Source: Candidatus Eisenbacteria bacterium
GTDB lineage: Bacteria > Eisenbacteria > RBG-16-71-46 > CAIMUX01 > JAHJDP01
Direction of reading: 5' to 3'
Assembly (NCBI GenBank): GCA_018831195.1
Contig: JAHJDP010000077.1
Location: 62,001-126,000 of the forward strand
Length of the DNA: 64,000 nt
Position numbers and translations under genes: made by a program. The notes under the pieces were generated by a model that saw only the letters and a list, made by a program, of their open reading frames with translations, did no database searches and had not been told where the DNA came from. Below are positions 28,550-37,500 of the stretch, in pieces. Position 1 is the stretch's first letter. Each line of letters begins with the position of its first letter.

Positions 28550-28993
28550 TTATCTCTTTCGATCAAGTTCCTGTGTTTGCTTCCGCTTGCCAACAACAAA
28601 TACCGTTACTAGAGAGCCGAGAGTAGTGATTAAGGTCGCCAGTCCGGTCGTGCTTTTCCCCTGATAAAGCAAAACCAGCGAGCCCGAAAACACAACAAGC
28701 GCCAGGAAAAATCCCATACGTTGACCCCACTTTGCCAACTGATTATTTGACGTAACAACTGAAGACTCAAGACCTCTTCGATGGCGCGATTGTTCTTCGG
28801 CCATACCCAATATCCGATCAGCGGCGCCGGGCAAAAGTTTTTCATAATCTGCAAGCATTTCAGGCGGGGGTATTGGACCAGTGAAGTGTTTTCCGGTAAA
28901 TGTCGCTACTACAACCTCTTGCCCTCGCTTTGATGGGTGAAATCCGTCATGCACTTTGGGATGTTTGGGATTTTTATTCTTCTTGCTACCCAT
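28550..28993 (-). CDS. DUF2335 membrane protein
   Basis: A 147-residue protein with the DUF2335 signature in the middle (FTGPIPPPEMLADYEKLLPGAADRILGMAEEQ split over residues 33-66) followed by two transmembrane segments (about 93-112 and 115-135) and a basic tail. DUF2335 proteins are small predicted membrane proteins often found in mobile elements, without known function. The ATG at 28993 lies 3 nt from the stop of a small upstream gene, so the pair is translationally linked; a GTG at 29011 is the alternative. Its minus-strand transcript would run into RNA copy 2. Confidence 0.78.
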   Translation of the reverse strand: MGSKKNKNPKHPKVHDGFHPSKRGQEVVVATFTGKHFTGPIPPPEMLADYEKLLPGAADRILGMAEEQSRHRRGLESSVVTSNNQLAKWGQRMGFFLALVVFSGSLVLLYQGKSTTGLATLITTLGSLVTVFVVGKRKQTQELDRKR

Positions 28994-28995
28994 TT

Positions 28996-29235
28996 TTAGT
29001 GTTTTGAGCACAACTCGGGATGGCTGCCCAAAAATACATCCAATCCTGAATCGAAATCCTTACTCATCATCATCCAATCCGAGGTCAATGCGCGTTGATC
29101 CGCTTCTTCACCTGTTCGACTACGGTTATATGAGTCAAAGTTGCCCCCGAGATCCAATAGTCGAGCCGCTCCGAATAGCCCAGAGGGCTGCGCAAAGAGA
29201 AAATCTGACCGTAAATTTGAAAATAATTGATCCAT
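28996..29235 (-). CDS. Small hypothetical protein upstream of the DUF2335 gene
   Basis: A 79-residue acidic protein (MDQLFSNLRSDF; then LFGAARLLDLGGNFDSYNRS; then GEEADQRALTSDWMMMSKDF). A GGGGGACAG site stands directly before the ATG at 29235. It has no membrane segment. The phrase with Glu-Glu-Ala-Asp and Ser-Asp-Trp looks conserved in small mobile-element proteins, but I cannot name a family. It is coupled to the DUF2335 gene, which suggests the two act together. Confidence 0.6.
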   Translation of the reverse strand: MDQLFSNLRSDFLFAQPSGLFGAARLLDLGGNFDSYNRSRTGEEADQRALTSDWMMMSKDFDSGLDVFLGSHPELCSKH

Positions 29236-29416
29236 CTGTCCCCCATAGCAATTGATATCGATAAGTTTATCGCATCTATCGGCCACTTTCAAGCAACCCT
29301 GCAATAATTTACGTCATTATTACAACCCCTATTCAGTGAGAATGATTCATGTTTTTGCGCACAAAATGTATAGATCATTATTTTACAACAAGATACGGGC
29401 TATATTGGTTCATCCA

Positions 29417-30304
29417 TCACAACCCTAAACTCAACACTTCCATCTTCTCCCTCATCCACTCAATATTCAGCCGGGCATACCGGGTCGTTGTCTGGATGCT
29501 CCGATGACCGAGCATCTGCTGTACCAACCTCAAATCCCCGGTTTTGAATAGGAGATGGGATGCACAACTGTGCCTGAGATGGTGGATCGTGTAGGGCTTC
29601 TCGATCCGGGCCTCCCGGAGGGCTCGCCTCCAGGGCTTCCGGATATCGGCATATGGCATCCCGGTCCGTGGACTGGGGAAAATCCATGGGTTGGCGGATC
29701 CGTATCGCTCTTGAATGATCTCCATCGCGGGCTCAATCAGGGGGACACTCACCAGCCTCAGCGATTTTGAGGCCGTGAGTCGGATGGCCTTGCCGTGGAA
29801 ATCTACCTGCTCCGCCGTCAGATCAAGCACCTCGCGCTTCCGCCGGCCAGTGAGATAGATGAATTCAAAGATGCCCTTGTACTCAATCTCAGCGGCTTTG
29901 AAGACTGCCCTGAGTTCGTCTTCGCTCAAGACACTGATGGGCGGTTCTGGCACCGATAGCAATTGACACCTCACCGTTCGTTTTGTAATGAGCTTCCACC
30001 GAGAGGAGCGATTGAGAATCGATGAGACGAGAAGAAGGCAATTGTTCACCGACTTCGCAGAGAGGCCACGATTTAAGAATTTGCCCGCCAGTCGATCGAG
30101 CTCATATTCTGTGAGCCCGTCCGGCGTCATATCACCAATCAACGGTATGATATGACATCGAAGCCTGGAGGCATTGGCGCCATGACTCCGACAATGATGG
30201 CGGCTCCAATCTTCAAGCCACCGTTCGGCCAAATCACCGAATGTCAGGGATCCGTTGGTCTTTGCATTGCGTCGGATTACCGACGCCATATTTTGGATAA
30301 TCAT
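29417..30304 (-). CDS. int: Tyrosine recombinase (phage integrase)
   Basis: A 295-residue site-specific recombinase. An N-terminal SAM-like core-binding domain (about 20-100) is followed by the catalytic domain. The catalytic residues can be seen: Arg in YLTGRRKREVL, Lys in LTASKSLRL, HHLRHSCASH with the His-x2-Arg pair, GHRS and the nucleophile Tyr in TTRYARL. The ATG at 30304 with CCAGGGA in front is chosen; the frame also opens at a TTG at 30382. No arm-type DNA-binding motif is clear. It is the enzyme expected to have integrated the element next to the tRNA. Confidence 0.9.
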   Translation of the reverse strand: MIIQNMASVIRRNAKTNGSLTFGDLAERWLEDWSRHHCRSHGANASRLRCHIIPLIGDMTPDGLTEYELDRLAGKFLNRGLSAKSVNNCLLLVSSILNRSSRWKLITKRTVRCQLLSVPEPPISVLSEDELRAVFKAAEIEYKGIFEFIYLTGRRKREVLDLTAEQVDFHGKAIRLTASKSLRLVSVPLIEPAMEIIQERYGSANPWIFPSPRTGMPYADIRKPWRRALREARIEKPYTIHHLRHSCASHLLFKTGDLRLVQQMLGHRSIQTTTRYARLNIEWMREKMEVLSLGL

Positions 30305-30757
30305 TTCCCTGGGGCGGGTCCATCCGCTGCCCCCTGGTTGCTCCACACATCCAGTGAGGAGCCTCCGCGGGAAACGGTCCAAGGGCTGCCAAATATCATA
30401 GTCTATTTTTTAGACGCAGTCAACCCCCGTGGTCTAACCAGAATACTGGGAAGGCCTAAAATAGGGCGGCTGTAATTTATATCAGCGGAAAACGGAATGC
30501 ATGGTTAACCCCGAAGTCCAGCACCAAAGGTGGATCATGTCTCCTCCTCAGCTGTTGAATAACTCAGTTGTGCGCACCCCGGACAGTTACCAATCAGAGC
30601 ATTAAACCTCGCATGAATCATTCCAATATCGTATGTAAACACTTGCCTCGTTGGTAATTAGATTATGGGATTGAAAGCCGGCTGTGAAGCCCCTATTTTT
30701 ATTTTGCCATTCAGCAGCGACCCTTTTCTCTCAACCAACATTGTCGGGAGGGGAATT
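30305..30757. other. Intergenic region between divergent integrase and SWIM genes
   Basis: About 450 bp without a convincing gene, rich in A/T toward the right. A short palindrome GTCTA-TTTTT-TAGAC lies at 30401-30415. Both flanking genes point away, so it should hold their promoters and perhaps an operator for integration control. Confidence 0.45.
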
Positions 30758-31384
30758 ATGATTGGAGCCATTGTTATGTTTACTCTCGCCGGAATTCTGC
30801 TGATCGCTTTGGGACTGAAAGCGCGGTCAAATGCCCGGAAGGGGGAGAGTAGAAGTGTCAGGCAATCCCCGGACTACATCAAAGTCCCACAACGGCCTGA
30901 ATCTATAAATAAGATATACGATGCATTCAGCGACACGGCAAAGGGAGCGTCTTATAAAATAAACCCTTATGAGATGACGTGCACATGCCCTGATTTTGTT
31001 GATAGGAGGGCAAACTATAAGCCCAATGATGTCCGAAGAGCCTGCAAGCATCTCGCGAGATTTTTGAGGAATCTCGATGTAATTTGTGATGAAGATGAGT
31101 TCCTTGCAGAGCTCTTGGAGGAGAGTGGAGGTAGAGGCGGAGTCCCACATTTCCTCTATCAACGTCAGATTTTCGACACAACTCCTGTATTAATCGGATT
31201 CAGCCCGAGTTGGTCAGGAGTGAAAGTGTTCTCCAGAGAGAGACAACCAAGGGATGCTCCAAAGCAATACACCGGTCCGGTGAATTGCACAGAGTATGAT
31301 CTGGAGCGGAGGGCGTGGACCAGCATTGACAAGCCGTATGGTGCCCGTGAGATCAAGCGCCTAATTAACAACATTGTCCGGTAG
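30758..31384 (+). CDS. Membrane-anchored SWIM zinc-finger protein
   Basis: A 208-residue protein. The N-terminus is a transmembrane segment (about 2-22, IGAIVMFTLAGILLIALGL). Near residue 76 is a SWIM-like zinc finger: Cys-x-Cys (TCTCPDF) and, 26 residues on, Cys-x-His (ACKHLARFL). The C-terminal 90 residues match nothing I know. SWIM fingers bind DNA or proteins. A membrane anchor on such a finger is unusual. The ATG at 30758 has a GGGAGGGGAATT site; the frame opens earlier without one. It is the only plus-strand gene of the prophage part and ends at a strong terminator. Confidence 0.68.
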   Translation: MIGAIVMFTLAGILLIALGLKARSNARKGESRSVRQSPDYIKVPQRPESINKIYDAFSDTAKGASYKINPYEMTCTCPDFVDRRANYKPNDVRRACKHLARFLRNLDVICDEDEFLAELLEESGGRGGVPHFLYQRQIFDTTPVLIGFSPSWSGVKVFSRERQPRDAPKQYTGPVNCTEYDLERRAWTSIDKPYGAREIKRLINNIVR

Positions 31385-31518
31385 GGCCATTATGGAGAGA
31401 ACGATAGGGTCCCTCAAAAGAAGGGTAAAAAGCGGAAGTGTCAGAAACAGCATTGGGATTCCTGTTCGGATCCATAGGTGGTGCGCCCGGTTTGGGAGTG
31501 CAATTACGGTTCTGATCA

Positions 31519-31545
31519 AGCGGGGGATTGCTCCCCCGCTTTTTT
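31519..31545 (+). terminator. Strong rho-independent terminator after the SWIM gene
   Basis: A 9-bp stem AGCGGGGGA / TCCCCCGCT with a TTGC loop and six T. It lies between the plus-strand SWIM gene and the convergent phage late genes. Confidence 0.88.
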
Positions 31546-31552
31546 ACTTTCC

Positions 31553-31918
31553 TTATGCCGCCTCTGGAAGCTCCGTGGGTGAAGGCTTGCAGAAGAACAT
31601 TGCGAGCCCCCTGATGAACCTCGGAACAAACATGTGCTCGAGCTTCGACTCGAGAATTCCCCCAACGATCGGGAGGTTCGGGTCGATGCCGAAGTAGATC
31701 GCTTCAGCGGTCTCCGTGATGAGCCGGTAGATGTCCTCCTTGTCGATCGTTCCGTCGGCCGCGAGGATTGCCGCTCTCGCGCCGGTCTCCGTCACGATCA
31801 ACTCGATGAGGTCTATAGCCTCACCCCCGGTTATCCGCCCATCCGCCATCATCTTTTCCCACTCATCCTTGATCTTTTTTTCAAGATCACCGTTTTCCAA
31901 CAGTATCTCTTTTGACAT
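31553..31918 (-). CDS. Phage hypothetical protein at the end of the lysis module
   Basis: A 121-residue soluble, helical protein (MSKEILLENGDLEKKIKDEWEKMM). The start follows a perfect AAGGAGG site. It has an EF-hand-like acidic stretch (ADGTIDKEDIYRL, near residue 55) that may be chance. The C-terminus is hydrophobic (FIRGLAMFFCKPSP). It is the last gene of the late operon, after endolysin. No family is recognised. Confidence 0.65.
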   Translation of the reverse strand: MSKEILLENGDLEKKIKDEWEKMMADGRITGGEAIDLIELIVTETGARAAILAADGTIDKEDIYRLITETAEAIYFGIDPNLPIVGGILESKLEHMFVPRFIRGLAMFFCKPSPTELPEAA

Positions 31919-32180
31919 AAATCCTCCTTGTGTGAACTGACCGGCCCCGGGGTGGGCTACGGAGAGGGACAAGAGCGCAGCCCACCAGCCCAGAGCCAAC
32001 GGATTCTATTTGTTTTTCTTTGTGGCGGCGACGAGCTCCCCCTCGATACGCCTCGCTGATCTCGAGACCCATCCTGAAATCGAAGTGGCACATCTCCAGC
32101 GGACCTCTTGGACCGAACCCCAGTGCATCTGGAGCCTCCCAGGTGACTGATCCGTCCTCTGACCAGATGGCAAAGTCCAC
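31887..32180 (-). CDS. Possible small protein after endolysin
   Basis: A 97-codon frame that opens with GTG only 2 nt after the endolysin stop. Its first half (DFAIWSEDGSVTWEAPDALG, then LEMCHFDFRMGLEISEAYRG) looks protein-like; the second half is basic and less convincing, and it overlaps the next gene start by 32 nt. Another short frame ending in GELVAATKKNK overlaps it. I am not sure which is used. Confidence 0.3.
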   Translation of the reverse strand: MDFAIWSEDGSVTWEAPDALGFGPRGPLEMCHFDFRMGLEISEAYRGGARRRHKEKQIESVGSGLVGCALVPLRSPPRGRSVHTRRIYVKRDTVGKR

Positions 32181-32182
32181 CC

Positions 32183-32728
32183 TCAGGAGTATGCCCGGTT
32201 GAGCCAGCCGTCCCGGAACGCCGCTTGATCGGCGTCGCGCGCCACCCTGAGTCGGTACTCGCCGGCGGCCTCGGAGCGAAGCGCGGCCATGAGCGCAGCC
32301 GCGTCGGCGCGCCTGGAAGCCCCGCAGGTCTTGAGCCCGAGAAGGCCATCGACCTTGACCCGGAGGCCGCAGGCGCGCAGGGCACGCTGGAGGCAGATGA
32401 CTGCTGTCTGATCCCCGAGGTTCACGGCGAGGTCGAAGACCTTGCTGGCCACTGGCTCGGGCAGCTGCTCGTAACCGTGGCCCAACCAGTAGCGCTGCCA
32501 GTAGATATCGATCGCCTGCTCGCGGGTGAGCTCCCGCACGTTCACATCGGGGTTCCACTGCTGCGAGATCCCGAATTTCGTGGGCCCGCCGCGGTCTTCC
32601 GGGTGATCATTGAGGACCTCGCCCTCGTGCTCGAGGACGAATTCGATCGCCTGCTCAAATAGCACCCTGCTCATCACGCCCTGCTCCTCCGTGGAAACGG
32701 AGACGATTCTTTTGATCTCCCGGCTCAT
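32183..32728 (-). CDS. Endolysin: GH108-type muramidase with peptidoglycan-binding domain
   Basis: A 181-residue lysin. The GH108 domain (about 18-110) starts with FEQAIEFVLEHEGEVLNDHPEDRGGPTKFGIS in parts; the Glu in HEGE is the catalytic acid. The FDLAVNLGDQTAVICLQRAL block leads into a PG_binding_3-type domain (about 115-175). No signal peptide is present, so it needs the holin to leave the cell. The start at 32728 overlaps the holin-like gene (TGAGATG); an internal ATG at 32674 with GGAGGA is an alternative. It should degrade host cell wall at lysis. Confidence 0.85.
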   Translation of the reverse strand: MSREIKRIVSVSTEEQGVMSRVLFEQAIEFVLEHEGEVLNDHPEDRGGPTKFGISQQWNPDVNVRELTREQAIDIYWQRYWLGHGYEQLPEPVASKVFDLAVNLGDQTAVICLQRALRACGLRVKVDGLLGLKTCGASRRADAAALMAALRSEAAGEYRLRVARDADQAAFRDGWLNRAYS

Positions 32729-32729
32729 C

Positions 32730-33083
32730 TCAACTGCCCCCGTTCGCCTTTTTAATCTCTTTGGCAAACTCGGCCGGCAATGCGCGCATCGCCGCAATCT
32801 GTTTATCATTGGATTCGCGCAGAAGCTGAAACATATCCCGATGATCGCGGAGGACAGTTTCGCGAAATGATTTTGCCCTCTCGCTCTCTGCGACTCGAGA
32901 TTCTTTGATGGAGCGCACCAACCCGACAACCTCGTCGCACTTTTGATTGGACGATCCCTCATTCCCGTTTAGGCTCTTCGGTTTGTATCCCTTCACGAAT
33001 CCAAACACGAGTTCCAGTATCTTGAGGGCAAAAAGCCCGCCCAAACCCAGTGCGCCGATCTCTGTCGCGTTACCCAATGGCAT
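32730..33083 (-). CDS. Holin-like membrane protein
   Basis: A 117-residue protein with one N-terminal transmembrane segment (about 10-32, ALGLGGLFALKILELVFGF) and a long charged coiled coil (about 50-115). Position directly upstream of endolysin, with a near-overlap, and small size suggest a holin or a spanin-type lysis protein. The single membrane segment would make it a class III holin. Start follows AGGGGGGC. Confidence 0.6.
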   Translation of the reverse strand: MPLGNATEIGALGLGGLFALKILELVFGFVKGYKPKSLNGNEGSSNQKCDEVVGLVRSIKESRVAESERAKSFRETVLRDHRDMFQLLRESNDKQIAAMRALPAEFAKEIKKANGGS

Positions 33084-33095
33084 TCCAAAGCCCCC

Positions 33096-34517
33096 CTAAA
33101 ACCTTGTTATATTGTAGACCGCGTCGACGTGCACGAGCTGGATATAAGTGAAGCTTGTCCCTGACAATGTGAGTGTAAGCTTTATCGTCATATCTGTTCC
33201 GGGGGCATCCGATGGCAAGGTCCCTCCTGCTATAACAAAGGGCCCATGCTCCTGCCTTCTGTAGTCGTACGTCGTCGTGTCATCGAGGATATAATCGGCC
33301 GCGTCAGTCACCCCCGTCGTCACCATCGTCGAGGTGATCTTGGTCGCTGATTCGCCATAGCCATATTGTTTGTATGAGAGATCAAATCGCACTTCCCAGT
33401 TTGCCGCCGTAACATCTACCGGCGAATAGACAATATAGAATTCTAGGTCTTCTGAAATGTCGAATTCTGGCGGGATGTACCAATCGAAGTTAATCGCATC
33501 GGCCGTTGTAAGCAGAATGCACGGGACGTTCGTATCTGTTCCTGTGCCATCTTTCAGCATATCACCGCCGCCGCCAGGTCCAGCCGATGACGCATCGTCC
33601 CAAAAAATAATCGGTTGAGTTGTTAAGCCGTCGACCGAATAAGTCGCGTGGGGCGGTCGAAAGATAACCTCTCTTCGTTTGGTATCTAAAACGAATAGGG
33701 TTTCACGCACCGTCATCGTTTTAAAGCTCCACAAGGAATCCATATCATAAGAAAGAAACTTGCTTTCCGGAATGAGCTTCGTAACAAGAAGGTTCGAATT
33801 GTTAATGAACCCAGGGGAGCAATCGACGCCAAGAAGGGTTCCATCGATAATCTCTTCGGTTCCTACGGCGCCGGCGCCGATGACTCGTTTGGTCGCCGCG
33901 CCCGTAGCCATATGGATGGTGTCGACCTCCATGGTATCGATTTTGGATCCGGGTATAGACCAATCGATCAGGTCAGCGCCAGGCACGCTATTATTCAGGA
34001 TATGCGCACCGGTGAGTGTGCTCGTGACGACATGCTTCCCTTGAATGATTCTGCTCTGCAAAAACTTGCTATCATTGATGATCGAGTCGGTGAATGCCCA
34101 GGATGGGATAATGGCAACCTGAAATGCCGATTGGCCGATGGATTCAGCCGGAAGCGTATCTCCCCAGATCGGTATAAATCGATAATTGGACGAGCACAGA
34201 CTGTCAACGCCAACCGTGTCCCAGAATGACGCTTTGGTCGTTGGGGGACTATCAAACGCCCATACTCCGATTGTATCGCCGTCTTCATCGGAGTAGTCCC
34301 ACATCAGATCAGGATGGAGAGTGTCACCCTCAACATCGGTAATGATCATCACGTAGGAATCTATAACCCTGCGGAAGATTCCGCTCGGGTATCGGAAGCT
34401 GAAGCAATGCCGCCCAGTGACATCGCCATAGCCTACCGCTCCGGCCGGTAGGAAGTCCGTCAAGCACAAGCCGACAATTATTAGGATCCCCAATAGATAG
34501 AATAATAAGCGATTCAT
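33096..34517 (-). CDS. Phage structural protein with N-terminal signal sequence
   Basis: A 473-residue beta-rich protein rich in Asp, Thr and Gly, as in tail fibres. It begins with a perfect signal-peptide-like segment (RLLFYLLGILIIVGLCLTDF, about 3-22, then LPAGAVG). Later residues (150-240) show loosely repeated phrases such as GAHILNNSVPGADLIDWSIPGS and GAGAVGTEEIIDGTLLG, typical of beta-helix or fibre shafts. It lies between the giant tail protein and the holin, where fibre genes are found. Start overlaps the upstream stop (TAATG). A signal sequence is odd for a virion part and could mean export to the lysogen surface. Confidence 0.68.
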   Translation of the reverse strand: MNRLLFYLLGILIIVGLCLTDFLPAGAVGYGDVTGRHCFSFRYPSGIFRRVIDSYVMIITDVEGDTLHPDLMWDYSDEDGDTIGVWAFDSPPTTKASFWDTVGVDSLCSSNYRFIPIWGDTLPAESIGQSAFQVAIIPSWAFTDSIINDSKFLQSRIIQGKHVVTSTLTGAHILNNSVPGADLIDWSIPGSKIDTMEVDTIHMATGAATKRVIGAGAVGTEEIIDGTLLGVDCSPGFINNSNLLVTKLIPESKFLSYDMDSLWSFKTMTVRETLFVLDTKRREVIFRPPHATYSVDGLTTQPIIFWDDASSAGPGGGGDMLKDGTGTDTNVPCILLTTADAINFDWYIPPEFDISEDLEFYIVYSPVDVTAANWEVRFDLSYKQYGYGESATKITSTMVTTGVTDAADYILDDTTTYDYRRQEHGPFVIAGGTLPSDAPGTDMTIKLTLTLSGTSFTYIQLVHVDAVYNITRF

Positions 34518-37500
34518 TAGACAATTCCCCCCTCCGGTACTCCCATCCCTGTAGCCGCTTCGGGATCGCCGGCGGCTGCCGTTTCTGAGATGAGGTTCAA
34601 TATTGTTTTGCGCTGAGACGAGTAATGCGCGTATCCCCTCAGGACACAGATGATTTCATTATTCGGTTCATCCGGGAGATCGTATTCAGATCTCACGCGG
34701 ATTCGATTGACCCCTGAAATCCAAGGGGCATAGGGAATCTCTGCATCAAAAGGCAGCTTTGGATCCTTCAGATATTGAGTCAGGGCATAGGCGAGATGAG
34801 GGGCAACCAATGTTGAGATATAATAATTCTCATCGAGCGTCAGCTTCTTCTTCCCGGATCTCAGAATGCTCGATGGGCTGTCCGAGGTGGCCGTGAAAAA
34901 CTCAGCCTTCACCGCTCTCGCGCCGGTAAAGTCCAATTCCACAACGTCACCAACAAGCCAGCGTCTTTCCTCGATATTGTCGGTATTCTCCACATTGAAT
35001 TGAGCGACGAGTCCGGTGTTCCCAATGTAGACGGGTCGGCCGTGGATAGGATGCAGATAAAAGCGTATGGGAGCGCCTCCATAATGGATGGCCATCTCCG
35101 TATCAAAGTAGGCCCTGGTGGCCAAAAGTTCTTTCTGACCGGGGTAATACCCATCAGCACTATCGAGCCGACTGACTCTGGTAATCAGAAAGGCCTCATA
35201 TCCGATTTCCGCCACGTACCCCGTATATGGAAATTCTGTCGGGGTGACATAAATCGTGACTGGATTGCCAGTGGCCGGGATCGTGTCAATAATCTGGCCG
35301 TGCCCCTCAAGGCCGGTTTGGTATTCCTGCACCGCCTTATAGCCGCGCATGGGAACGATCTTAACGGTTGTTCCTCGAGGGATAATTGGAGCTACCCACT
35401 CAGCGCTTGGTGTCAATTGCATTTCGTTTACTGTCGTGAAGCGTTTAATGGTAGCCCGGGCTTCATCACCGATGAAAATATAGTCCCCTGCCGGCGGCAT
35501 GGTATTCCCGAGATCGCGGGTTGACCAAATCTCAGCATCTCCCAATAGTCGATGGCGATTATATCCGTCGGGGTGATATCGGAGACCAACGAGGCTGCAG
35601 ATGTTGGAGGCTGTATCAAAATCAGCTGCCAGTTCAGTGAGGAATTCCTGAGTATCCTCAGCGACAGAGAAGAGTACAGAGCTCGCCCAATCGCCCTCAC
35701 GCCCTACAGGTACCCCTGAGATTTCGCCTTCAAGAATTCCAGCAATACCATCCCGAACACAGGTCAGCACAACCCTTCGTGCGGAATCGGAGAGGGCGTG
35801 AGCGGAGACCTGCACGCATGGGTTTATATCCTCACGGCGAGCAACCAGAGAAAGCTTTACACCGACTGTCGGGATATCAGCGATATAGGGGACAATTGAG
35901 ATCTGATTCTGGACATCATCCCCTGCAAGGGGTTTCCGATGAAGATTTAAAAGGTGGATTTTCCTATCAGACCAATCGGACGAGTCCTCATCGGATGCGA
36001 CAAGAGTGAGTTCCGGTTCTGATTCTGTGTCGCGTTTCTTGATATAGAATTCCCCGTCATCATTGAAGTCGAATACCCAGTTCGGGCCACAGGACTGGAG
36101 ATGCAGTTTTAACGCATCATAAGCCGTTTCAACATTTTCCTCTGAATAGTCGCAGATCGGAACGCGGACCTCAATTTTGTCATCCAGGTTCCAGAGGTTG
36201 TAATTCCCTTCGGTATTGTATTTTGGATAACCATCTGATTCCCTCACCGGGAAATTAGTTACAGGCGGGCCCGGCGCGCTGAACCCTAAAATCTTGGCAT
36301 CGGTTCCATCTTGAGTTGACGCGGGAAGAATAACGAGCTGAGAGCATGCAAGCCATGTGTCGGATTCCGCAATCCTTTGACCTTGGCCTTCAATCCGAGC
36401 TCTACCTCCATTGCAATCCATTCTCCATAGGGTGCCATCGGCGCAGTTGACAAAGTAGACTGCTTGAAAGCCAGGGACAGCTGTAGATTTCATATATGGA
36501 CGAAGGCCGACGAGGGGCGCTGAAGATGACGGGCCAAAATACTCTCCGGTCGAATCATCCATCATGGTGGAGGTTCGGAGATTAAACATAAACATTCGAT
36601 ATGTGCGGTTTTTGCGATTTAGTTTCACCCCGACGAGCCATGGGTCCCCCACATTCGGAATTCCAGTAGCGCTCGGAACGACGCACATGCTTAAGAAGGT
36701 TGGGAATTCCTGATCGGTATTAACCGGGGCAACGGAATGAAGTTGTACCGGAGTTTGTGCTCCGGATGAGAGATTGATTCTGAAGAGGCGGGTCTGGTGG
36801 GCATACTCCGGAAGCCATTGGAAGCCAATCGTGGCAATATACATATAATTCACTGTGCCGAGCTGTTGATCGGCGGCATCATAAACACAAGTTCCGGTAG
36901 GTTGCCGCTGATAGAACACTTCGCCGGAGACACCGCTAAAATTTAGGTCAAACCCGGAGGGGGGAATTGTTGGTGATGAGGTGAGATATCTGACATGTTG
37001 CCATTTTTGGAGGACATCATTCCATCTGAGCCATACGATCCACTTATGCAGATCCAACCAGTGACACGGTTCCGGATGTGAATTGAGATGATTCCAGGCT
37101 GCTCCAGGTTGGTTTAAACCGGTTCCGCAAAGACTCCATCCGGCATGATCTTTAATGAATACCGGTGATGATTGCGTAGAAACCGGCTCGTCGTAATCAT
37201 CGTGGCCTCCTTTTTGCCGCAGGTTTGGCCAGATCCCCGATAGCCGGTCATAATAAGTCATGCCGGATCCAGGGTTCTCATAAATACCCATAATGGCCTG
37301 CGAGAAGGGAATTGTCAGCTGTTCGCCTCGAGGTCCACCCAGGGCATCATCATGATAGCCGATCCAATAAAAACCATTATACCCTTCCTCGGATTTTTGA
37401 ACTGTGTCATTGCAAGTCCAGCAATAATCGTCTACATAATTGACCGAAGAAATGCCTGACTTCGCAATTCTCCAAATTTTAAGCTGGCGGTTATAAAATC

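Noticed and set aside
31374-31697. 107-codon plus-strand frame after the SWIM gene
   Set aside because: It runs through the strong terminator and is antisense to the last late gene.
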